This document shows positions 1 to 5,004 of a stretch of DNA of 6,379 nucleotides, piece after piece (positions within the stretch are counted from its first letter, which is position 1; each line of letters begins with the position of its first letter). A program made the translations under genes and the position numbers. Below the pieces are notes generated by a model. It was not told where the DNA came from and ran no database searches. It saw only the letters and a list, made by a program, of their open reading frames with translations. Source of the DNA: JBFIHZ01 sp041601535 (GTDB taxonomy: Bacteria; Pseudomonadota; Gammaproteobacteria; Xanthomonadales; SZUA-36); assembly GCA_041601535.1 (NCBI GenBank), contig JBFIHZ010000252.1, positions 1 through 6,379 on the forward strand, written 5' to 3'.

Positions 1-23
1 GAATTGCTCAGCTCCCTGGCCAT
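1..23 (-). CDS. 5' end of a gene downstream of the sigma factor, possibly a Ser/Thr protein kinase (partial)
   Basis: An ATG lies 6 nt after the sigma factor stop codon on the same strand, and seven codons (MARELSN) can be read before the window ends. The spacing suggests an operon with translational coupling, and a GAGCGG stretch just before the ATG could be a weak ribosome binding site. Genes for TIGR02999-type sigma factors are commonly followed by a large membrane Ser/Thr kinase, often with TPR repeats, so that is the likeliest product. This comes from context only, because seven residues carry no family signal. Confidence 0.4.
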
Positions 24-29
24 ATCCGC

Positions 30-662
30 TCAGATGCGTGCCGGTATTACATTCAGCTCGGCCAGCAGCCAGGCGCGGGCAAAGCGCCAGCCGCGGGTCA
101 CTGAACTGGCGGACAGGCCCAGGGCATCGGCGGTTTCCGCTATGCTCATGCCGGCAAAAAACCGGCATTCCAGGATGCGGCATTGATCGGGATTGTGCTG
201 CTCCAACTCTGACAGCAATCGATCCACCTCCAGGATGTTGTCCACGTTCGCCTGTTCAGCCGAAAAACCGGAGTCTGTGAATGTCTCCAGGCGCACTCCT
301 TCTCCGCGCTTCTGGCGCAACCGGGAGCGGGCATGATCCACCAGCACCTGGCGCATGACGCGGGAAGCGAGCGCCATAAACTGCCCCTGGCTCTCCGGCG
401 TCACCGGGAACTGGGCTTCCAGTTTCATAAAGGCTTCATGCACCAGTTCGGTCGGCTGCAGGGTGATATCCGCGCGTTCGCGGGCCAGGTGACGGCGGGC
501 CAGGCCACGGAGTGAGCCATACAGCAGTTGGACCAGTGACTCCAGATTCTCCGGTGCCTCACCTGGCAAACCCACAGCAAGCGTGTGTACTTGCTCGGGG
601 CTTAATTCCTTTAATAACGGCTGATCAGTCTTGTCCACAGGCAGCGGAGTCCAGTTTGCCAA
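30..662 (-). CDS. ECF-like RNA polymerase sigma factor (TIGR02999 / Sigma70_ECF type)
   Basis: This 210-residue protein should direct RNA polymerase to a small regulon. Region 2 spans about residues 40-118 and carries the family's typical run: LRGLARRHLARERADITLQP, then TELVHEAFMKL, then ALASRVMRQVLVDHARSRLRQKRG. Region 4 spans about 143-203 and contains a helix-turn-helix (MSIAETADALGLSASSVTRGW) for -35 recognition. Both fit the TIGR02999/PF07638 group, which is usually paired with a Ser/Thr kinase rather than a classical anti-sigma factor. The only start available before an in-frame TAG (666-668) is TTG at 662. GTG codons at residues 9 and 30 are weaker alternatives, and the second would leave little before region 2. 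The first 40 residues match no pattern I know. A likely kinase gene begins 6 nt downstream. Family confidence is high; the exact start is less certain. Confidence 0.93.
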   Translation of the reverse strand: MANWTPLPVDKTDQPLLKELSPEQVHTLAVGLPGEAPENLESLVQLLYGSLRGLARRHLARERADITLQPTELVHEAFMKLEAQFPVTPESQGQFMALASRVMRQVLVDHARSRLRQKRGEGVRLETFTDSGFSAEQANVDNILEVDRLLSELEQHNPDQCRILECRFFAGMSIAETADALGLSASSVTRGWRFARAWLLAELNVIPARI

Positions 663-678
663 TCGCTAACTTTCAAAG

Positions 679-707
679 ATTATCAGTTTGCTCCAAAAAT
701 ATCGCAA
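679..707 (-). promoter_or_regulatory. Sigma-70-like promoter for the ECF-like sigma gene
   Basis: On the minus strand, TTGCGA (702-707) and GATAAT (679-684) are separated by exactly 17 bp. They match the housekeeping consensus at 4/6 and 5/6 positions. Transcription would begin near 672, leaving a leader of only about 10 nt before the TTG start at 662. The gene is therefore probably transcribed by the housekeeping polymerase independently of the upstream beta-helix gene. Sequence match only. Confidence 0.55.
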
Positions 708-710
708 ATC

Positions 711-737
711 CGGGACCGGATTGTTGTTTCCGGCCCG
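711..737 (-). terminator. Hairpin behind the beta-helix gene, possible weak terminator
   Basis: The arms CGGGACCGGA (711-720) and TCCGGCCCG (729-737) form a 9-bp GC-rich stem with one bulged A (715) and an 8-nt loop. The hairpin lies 38 nt past the stop of the beta-helix gene and just upstream of the sigma promoter. On the minus strand it is followed by GATTTGCGATATTTTT rather than a compact U tract. It may terminate inefficiently or simply protect the 3' end of the mRNA. Confidence 0.35.
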
Positions 738-774
738 CTGGTTAATACAGGGGTATACGGGAGATTGGACGGAC

Positions 775-2364
775 TCAGGGCAGGTTCTCAAACCCGTCCT
801 CGAACACGAACTCGTTGAAGTTGAGGCAGGCGGAAAATTCAGAGGTGCCGTTTTCAGTATTGGTTGCCGTGGCGGTGACGTAGTTACCGGAACCCTGAAG
901 GGTCAGAACGACCTGGCCGGCATAATCACCGTTCGGGTCGGTGGCGCCAGCCGCGTCGCCCAGAAAGACTTCCGCCCCCCCGTGGCCGCTGTCATCGCAC
1001 TCGCTGGCCTGGAAAAACTCGAAGGTAAAAGACTTGCTGGCCTCGCTGTCTAAGCTGACGTCCACGGTAAGCTGGTCACCCGCCAGTCCCGCCGCACTGA
1101 GTTCAGGAAAGTTTTGCAGCGTATTCGGACCAGTGTCCGTGTCATCGGGATCATTCGGTGTCAGGCCAAAAACCAGGCCGTTGTTGGTGACGTTGGGCGT
1201 TGCCAGGTCGATTTCCAGGCCCGCGTTTGCAAACACGCGATTGCGCGACAGGCGAATGGCCTGTGTGCTGCTGGCGGCGTTCAACAGGCCGACGACAATG
1301 CCGCCGCTGCAGTTGAAGCAATTATTCCAGGTCACCAGGTTATCGTTTATATCCACGTTGATATTGGCCGTGGTGAAGTTGGGGTTCTCATACACCCGGA
1401 TGCCACCTCCATGATTGGGCAGGGCGGCATCGCCAGCAGCGTTGGTACCGACGCGGTTACGCTCGATCAGAACAGTGTTTGCAGTTCTCAGGCCCAAGCC
1501 GTGGCTGTTGTTACCGGAGAGAATGTTGTCCGAAATGACTCCGTCGGTGAGGAAATCCGCAAAAACGCCCGCGTTGTTGTTTGTCAGTGGCGCGGTTCCA
1601 GACGCATTAGTGCCGATCAGGTTGCCGCGGATGCTTATGTTGGATGCTCCCGAGATTTCGACGCCATTGGCGTTCGTGCCCGATATCAGGTTGCGCTCTG
1701 CAGGTACAATTTCCCCACCGGTATCGGAGCCTACCACCACATTGGAGCTGCCTTGCCAGATGAGCACAGAGCGGCTGCCGCGAGGCCGGCGCTGGCTGCC
1801 CGTCGTGTCAGTTGCAAGAAAATTTCCGCGGATAATCGTGGCTGGCCCGCCCGTGAGGTTGCGAATCTCTATGCCGGCATGGTTGCAACACACCGGGTTG
1901 GCGCTGCTGTTGATGACCAGGCCTTCGATGATGGTGCCCGCCGCGTTGGAGCCATCGATTTTAAGGCCCGGCACATTGCCCGCATTCACGCCGTCAATTT
2001 CAATTACCAGTACGGCATTGGTTCCCTGCTCCAGCGGCAAGGTGTTTTTTGCCGCGCCGGGGGCTGAATAACCATCCACATGGATCACCGTGGTGATATC
2101 AGGCAATGCACCATCGGGTTGAATGGTTCCGGCTACGGAAAACTCAATGGTGTCGTTGCCACTGCCCGCAGCGCATTCACCGGGGCTTGCGCCCGAGGCC
2201 GTGTCGGTATTGGCCGCTTCGATGGCTTCGTGCAGGGTACACAGGCCGTCATCGGCGATGGTATTGGCGGTCGAATTGACGGTCAGTGTTGCTGCCGTCG
2301 CCGGGCCAGCCAGCACAATACTAACCAGAATGAGGGCGAGTTTTCGGGACATGATGGCGCGCAT
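775..2364 (-). CDS. Secreted right-handed parallel beta-helix protein with CSLREA-like N-terminus
   Basis: This 529-residue protein is exported by Sec. The signal peptide has a hydrophobic core (LALILVSIVLAG) and probable cleavage at ATA/A, around residue 24. Residues 26-52 resemble the CSLREA domain, with CTLHEAIEAAN in place of the usual C-S-L-R-E-A-I. A parallel beta-helix region spans about 140-400, rich in N-G-V/I turns and including the related rungs GNLIGTNASG (247-256) and RNRVGTNAAG (302-311). NDPDDTDTGPNTLQNFPEL (404-422) leads into a beta-sandwich-like end (about 425-515) of the type often attached to such proteins. Eight cysteines, including CC (159-160) and CFNC (349-352), suggest disulfides. 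The tail FVFEDGFENLP carries a DGFE motif that I recall from other gammaproteobacterial secreted proteins. I chose the start at 2364 over 2499 because it alone has both a strong Shine-Dalgarno sequence and a normal signal peptide. The fold fits adhesins, surface proteins and polysaccharide-active proteins. No catalytic motif was recognised, so the role is unknown. Confidence 0.85.
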   Translation of the reverse strand: MRAIMSRKLALILVSIVLAGPATAATLTVNSTANTIADDGLCTLHEAIEAANTDTASGASPGECAAGSGNDTIEFSVAGTIQPDGALPDITTVIHVDGYSAPGAAKNTLPLEQGTNAVLVIEIDGVNAGNVPGLKIDGSNAAGTIIEGLVINSSANPVCCNHAGIEIRNLTGGPATIIRGNFLATDTTGSQRRPRGSRSVLIWQGSSNVVVGSDTGGEIVPAERNLISGTNANGVEISGASNISIRGNLIGTNASGTAPLTNNNAGVFADFLTDGVISDNILSGNNSHGLGLRTANTVLIERNRVGTNAAGDAALPNHGGGIRVYENPNFTTANINVDINDNLVTWNNCFNCSGGIVVGLLNAASSTQAIRLSRNRVFANAGLEIDLATPNVTNNGLVFGLTPNDPDDTDTGPNTLQNFPELSAAGLAGDQLTVDVSLDSEASKSFTFEFFQASECDDSGHGGAEVFLGDAAGATDPNGDYAGQVVLTLQGSGNYVTATATNTENGTSEFSACLNFNEFVFEDGFENLP

Positions 2365-2371
2365 GGACAGA

Positions 2372-2378
2372 CTCCTTT
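2372..2378 (-). promoter_or_regulatory. Ribosome binding site deciding the beta-helix start
   Basis: AAAGGAG on the minus strand lies 7 nt before the ATG at 2364. This is close to ideal and places the start directly before the signal peptide. The 45 extra codons of the longer reading frame, up to 2499, are basic and proline-rich and make no sense ahead of a signal sequence. Confidence 0.8.
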
Positions 2379-2505
2379 GCTGCATTGATTGCAGGCTTTT
2401 TAGGCAGCGCTCGATTCCATGTGTGCTGCGACCCGAAAATCCCGGCGAACGTATGGCGGGCAGGTAGGTTGACCGCGCCCCCGGGCTGCGCTCCTGCACG
2501 CCGGT

Positions 2506-2516
2506 GGCCAGTGGCC
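2506..2516. repeat. Palindrome GGCCAGTGGCC
   Basis: Perfect 5-bp arms around a central G, 142 bp upstream of the beta-helix start. Its core GCCAGTGGC recurs in the 13-bp palindrome at 4268-4280, upstream of the NTF2-like gene. It could be a repressor or activator site, but with two instances of a short GC-rich motif in GC-rich DNA, chance cannot be excluded. Confidence 0.3.
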
Positions 2517-2533
2517 TGCCTTATAGGAGCATA

Positions 2534-2548
2534 AGTCACGCGGTGACT
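2534..2548. repeat. Palindrome AGTCAC-GCG-GTGACT
   Basis: Perfect 6-bp arms with a 3-bp centre, lying between the lipoprotein stop and the beta-helix leader. The symmetry and size suit a dimeric transcription factor site. As RNA the hairpin would be short and no U tract follows it, so a terminator role is unlikely. No matching regulator gene lies in the window. Confidence 0.3.
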
Positions 2549-2590
2549 ACAAGTGTTTCATTACAACGAGTAACCATCAGGTAGGCCTTA

Positions 2591-3400
2591 TCAGTCGTTA
2601 TGATCCGCCAGATCACTGCGCAACAGCAAAGCGGCCGCTGCTGCGGCAATAATCAGCTTGTGCTGCTCGGGTAAGTCGTTATGCAGCCACACCCGGCCAT
2701 TGTTCAGCGTTTCGACCGCCCCCACCACCTGGCCCTGGTGTACAAACTCAAGCCCGGGTACGCGGGTGTCCAGCATACGCTGGCCGCTGTCCAGGCGGGT
2801 AACCGGCTGGATTTCCAGTTCCAGCCCAGGGCCGCGTATATGGCCCTGCACATCACTGTGGCCGGCGTTCTGGTTCAGGTCGGCGACGAAAAAATCGTAG
2901 TTGTCGCGTTTGCCTGCAGCGCTCTCAAATGAGCCGGTGGCCGTGGTGTTGGCGACAATGGTGCCGGTGAAAACATCTTTGGTATAAAAATTGATGTCGA
3001 AGTACTTGTGGAATACCAGCAGGTCCCGTTCGCGCAATTTGCCCAGCACGAATACCTCTGCCTGGTGGCCGAGACTGTCTTGCATGCTGAAGCTGAGTTT
3101 TTCTTTGGCGCCCGTGAAGCGGACAATGAACGGGTAGTCATAGCCCTTGGTCCAGCTACGCTTGACCGGGCCGGTCTGGTACTCACCAAAACCAAGCCGC
3201 TGGTTGATCAACCAGCCCTGGCGGCCCTGTACCGGATAGACCGACGCATTGGATTGCAGGCGTTCATTAACCAGCATTTGCGGGCTGGTACAGGCACCCA
3301 GAAACAAGGCGGATACCAGCAGTACGGATACCAGCCGCAGGGCCGGCATCCAATTGGCCAGCATCGGCCGGGTCAGGGGCGGGGTGGTATATCTGTTCAT
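2591..3400 (-). CDS. Outer-membrane lipoprotein of unknown family
   Basis: This 269-residue protein has a lipoprotein signal peptide. A basic N-terminus (MNRYTTPPLTRPML) is followed by a hydrophobic stretch (LRLVSVLLVSALF) and the lipobox LGAC, with Cys37 as the lipidated residue. Position +2 is Thr rather than Asp, which favours transfer by Lol to the outer membrane. The mature part has no other cysteine. It looks mainly beta-stranded, for example KLSFSMQDSLGHQAEVFVLG and DVFTGTIVANTTATGSF. A short hydrophobic Ala/Leu segment near the end (LIIAAAAAALLL, 249-260) is followed by a charged tail. The ATG at 3400 has GGAG 9 nt upstream. An ATG at residue 13 would also leave a usable signal peptide but has a poorer ribosome site. 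Intergenic regions of about 200 bp on both sides suggest transcription as a single gene. I do not recognise the family. Confidence 0.85.
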   Translation of the reverse strand: MNRYTTPPLTRPMLANWMPALRLVSVLLVSALFLGACTSPQMLVNERLQSNASVYPVQGRQGWLINQRLGFGEYQTGPVKRSWTKGYDYPFIVRFTGAKEKLSFSMQDSLGHQAEVFVLGKLRERDLLVFHKYFDINFYTKDVFTGTIVANTTATGSFESAAGKRDNYDFFVADLNQNAGHSDVQGHIRGPGLELEIQPVTRLDSGQRMLDTRVPGLEFVHQGQVVGAVETLNNGRVWLHNDLPEQHKLIIAAAAAALLLRSDLADHND

Positions 3401-3551
3401 TCTTCAATGCTCCGCGAAGCTGCGCACCATCAGGAAGTATGGTGAATACTAGGCTGTTTCACGGGCCCGGGATATGGCCATTAGTCACCCCCTGCAAGCC
3501 GGCCAGAGACGGTCTGAACGGGCCGCTCAGCGGGCCTTGCAGATGGCGCGA

Positions 3552-3573
3552 ATACCCCGGACTGCCGGGGTAT
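3552..3573 (-). terminator. Perfect 9-bp hairpin after the NTF2-like gene
   Basis: ATACCCCGG (3552-3560) and CCGGGGTAT (3565-3573) pair perfectly around a 4-nt loop, starting 27 nt past the stop codon at 3601. The stem is strong, but the next bases on the minus strand are TCGCGCC rather than a U run. It is not a textbook intrinsic terminator, and it could be a 3' stability element. Confidence 0.4.
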
Positions 3574-3581
3574 CCATGCCA

Positions 3582-3595
3582 TGCGCGATCGCGCA
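3582..3595. repeat. 14-bp palindrome TGCGCGATCGCGCA
   Basis: A perfect 14-bp palindrome just 5 bp past the stop of the NTF2-like gene, containing the octamer GCGATCGC. It lies 8 bp from the hairpin at 3552-3573, so the two could form tandem stems in the mRNA. It could also be a protein site or chance in GC-rich DNA. Confidence 0.4.
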
Positions 3596-3600
3596 GAGAA

Positions 3601-4221
3601 TCAAGGGGCCGCGGTGAAAAACGGCGTGAAGTTGATCAGCTTCAGCTCCAGCTGGCTGGCTTTCCATTGACCCTGAACCTTTTCCACTTGCAGCGTGTAG
3701 GTGCCATGCGCCACCGCAACCGAGGTGACAGCGCCTTCGCTCTGGGTAACATGCGCGGCGTTCAGATAGGCGGTCAGCGTGCCGCTGTTGCCCTGCACGT
3801 CAACGATGAAATTGCTCAATGCATGCTGGGTGAAAGTATAGGTGCCATTGAACACACCGAAGACGAATTCACCCCAGGCTTCCGGCCCGGTCAGGCCACC
3901 GCCTGGCCCGATGGTTACCGCCTGGCCGGGGTCATTGAAGTCGGTGCCCGGAAACCAGGCGCTGAAGGTCGCATCATCGGTAAAGCAGTCCGCATAGATG
4001 GCCTGGCCGTCGCCCAGTGGATCGGCGCGGGTGGAATCTCCAATGGCGTCTGTTCCGGTTCCATAACACAGCATCAGGTTAATGATGGCGTTCTTGGTGG
4101 GCAGGTTTTCTGCGGCCACGGCAGCGCTGAATGGAAGATTGAGTAAAGCGGCCACAAGCAGTGTCGTAATAATCAGGGAATGGCGGTTGGATTTGGGTGC
4201 TTGAGTGTTGCGTTGGACCAT
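3601..4221 (-). CDS. Exported SnoaL-like / NTF2-fold protein
   Basis: This 206-residue protein has a Sec signal peptide. A basic start (MVQRNTQAPKSNRH) is followed by a hydrophobic core and an Ala-rich cleavage site (SAAVAA/E, near residue 37). The mature part of about 169 residues has the NTF2-like pattern. A first helix (46-58) is followed by YADCFTDDATFSAWFPG (76-92), where a single-domain SnoaL protein normally has its F-x-x-D-A segment. TQHALSNFIVDVQG (131-144) and HGTYTLQVEKVQGQWKASQL (172-191) supply strands of the curved sheet. Two cysteines (52 and 79) could form a disulfide in the periplasm. Family members bind or isomerise small molecules, but no catalytic residue set can be assigned here. 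The start at 4221 was preferred over 4290 because AGGAG lies 10 nt upstream and the signal peptide then sits at the N-terminus. Confidence 0.82.
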   Translation of the reverse strand: MVQRNTQAPKSNRHSLIITTLLVAALLNLPFSAAVAAENLPTKNAIINLMLCYGTGTDAIGDSTRADPLGDGQAIYADCFTDDATFSAWFPGTDFNDPGQAVTIGPGGGLTGPEAWGEFVFGVFNGTYTFTQHALSNFIVDVQGNSGTLTAYLNAAHVTQSEGAVTSVAVAHGTYTLQVEKVQGQWKASQLELKLINFTPFFTAAP

Positions 4222-4381
4222 GATGCGACTTCTCCTGTTTGGCGGTATGAAGTATTGGCTGCCGCTGCTGCCAGTGGCAGGTGAAAACATATAGTCTGTA
4301 GCAGGTGGTGTTTGACCCCCCGGGTCGGTGGATTAAGCCCGGCCGGTTTCTCGAGCCTCAGGGCGTGGTGAACTCAAAGCA
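4222..4381. promoter_or_regulatory. Divergent intergenic region between NTF2-like and DsrE-like genes
   Basis: These 160 bp must carry the start signals of two divergent genes. On the minus strand TATATG (4288-4293) has a poor -35 (GTCAAA, 4311-4316) at 17 bp. On the plus strand TATAGT (4290-4295) resembles a -10 but lacks a -35, and TTGACC (4312-4317) resembles a -35 but has no good -10. The two possible -10 elements overlap, so shared control is conceivable. GACCC-CCC-GGGTC (4314-4326) is a further small inverted repeat. Confidence 0.4.
4268..4280. repeat. Palindrome CTGCCA-G-TGGCAG, possible operator
   Basis: Perfect 6-bp arms with a 1-bp centre, lying just downstream of the possible minus-strand -10 at 4288-4293. 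That is roughly where transcription of the NTF2-like gene would begin, a typical repressor position. It shares GCCAGTGGC with the palindrome at 2506-2516. Confidence 0.35.
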
Positions 4382-4990
4382 ATGGATGTCGAAATGAATA
4401 CTAACTTGAATATACTTCAAAATTATCCTGCCCTCAAATGGTGCTGTGCGCTCGCTGTGATGTGCGTGCTGGCATGGCTGCCGGTGACGGCGGCCGCGGA
4501 GCAGCCTGCTGCCGCGTCTCAACCATCGCTCGGGCCGGTGATCAAGCAGTTCGGGCCGGTTTATGAAACGGCTGATGCCTATGGCTTAAAGCAGGGGGTG
4601 GAGTATCGTGCCGTGATGGATGTAACCGACGCGCCGGATGATCCGTCGCAGCTGAACCGTGCCATTGAGTCGGCCGCGCGGTTTCTGAACATGCACGCGC
4701 GTGCCGGTGTGCCGCGGGACAAGCTGCAACTGGCCGTGGTGTTGCATGGCAGCGCCGGCAAGCATGCACTGGCCAGCCCGTTCTACCAGGCCCGCTTTGA
4801 CGTGGCCAATCCCAACGATGCCTTGCTCACCGCGCTGTCCGACGCCGGCGTTGATATCTACCTGTGTGGCCAGACCGCCGGTTCCCGCGGTTACCCGGCG
4901 GCCGAGCTGCATCCGGCCGTGACCATGGCCACTTCGGCCATGACGGTGCTGACCCGTTTGCAGGCCGAGGGCTGGTCGCTGTTGCCCTGA
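4382..4990 (+). CDS. Exported DsrE/DsrF-like protein
   Basis: This 202-residue protein has a signal peptide (hydrophobic CCALAVMCVLAWLP, cleavage near TAAA/E at residue 39) and a DsrE-family domain of about 160 residues. The family pattern is clear. YRAVMDVTDAPDDPSQLNRA (75-94) is the first strand and helix. LQLAVVLHGSAGKHAL (115-130) is the second strand, with the usual V-x-H-G. AGVDIYLCGQTAGSRG (155-170) carries the conserved cysteine, and VTMATSAMTVLTRLQAEGW (180-198) closes the fold. Cys162 is the only cysteine in the mature protein and matches the sulfur-accepting position of DsrE-type proteins, which hand on persulfide sulfur. Many exported members have no proven role. ATG at 4382 and ATG at 4394 are both possible starts with weak ribosome sites. 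The early codons are AT-rich, as is common at translation starts. It is the only plus-strand gene here and faces the molybdenum hydroxylase gene tail to tail. Confidence 0.85.
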   Translation: MDVEMNTNLNILQNYPALKWCCALAVMCVLAWLPVTAAAEQPAAASQPSLGPVIKQFGPVYETADAYGLKQGVEYRAVMDVTDAPDDPSQLNRAIESAARFLNMHARAGVPRDKLQLAVVLHGSAGKHALASPFYQARFDVANPNDALLTALSDAGVDIYLCGQTAGSRGYPAAELHPAVTMATSAMTVLTRLQAEGWSLLP

Positions 4991-5004
4991 GCGGCGTTAC
5001 AGCT

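Larger units (their letters stand above)
2365..2590. other. Intergenic region between beta-helix and lipoprotein genes
   Basis: These 226 bp hold the leader of the beta-helix gene and the trailer of the lipoprotein gene, both on the minus strand. I see two palindromes (listed separately), no convincing coding frame and no U-tract terminator. A TATAAG lies on the minus strand near 2520, but no -35 element is at proper distance. The beta-helix promoter is therefore unassigned and may depend on an activator or an alternative sigma factor. Confidence 0.6.
3401..3600. other. Intergenic region between lipoprotein and NTF2-like genes
   Basis: These 200 bp contain the lipoprotein leader (near 3400-3480) and, close to the NTF2-like gene's stop, two strong inverted repeats listed separately. 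An imperfect GC hairpin also lies at 3521-3536. A weak minus-strand promoter-like pair, GTGAAA and CATACT with only 15 bp between, is too poor to call. No coding frame is convincing. Confidence 0.55.

Noticed and set aside
1114..2067. 317-codon open frame on the plus strand, opposite the beta-helix gene
   Set aside because: It lies wholly antisense to a gene with clear family features, has low-complexity composition typical of GC-rich shadow frames, and lacks a recognisable domain.
2365..2499. Extended N-terminus for the beta-helix protein starting at 2499
   Set aside because: It would place 45 basic and proline-rich residues before a normal signal peptide, while the ATG at 2364 has an ideal ribosome site.
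2321..2539. 72-codon minus-strand frame overlapping the beta-helix start
   Set aside because: It overlaps the true start region in another frame, has no family features and no ribosome site of note.
3521..3536. GGCCGCTCAGCGGGCC as a terminator hairpin
   Set aside because: The arms need a bulge, the loop is too tight for the full pairing, and no U tract follows on either strand.
3439..4146. 235-codon plus-strand frame over the intergenic region and the NTF2-like gene
   Set aside because: It overlaps most of a supported gene on the other strand, has no good ribosome site, and its sequence resembles no protein family.
4222..4290. Extended N-terminus for the NTF2-like protein starting at 4290
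   Set aside because: It would bury the signal peptide behind 23 extra residues and would use up the divergent promoter region.
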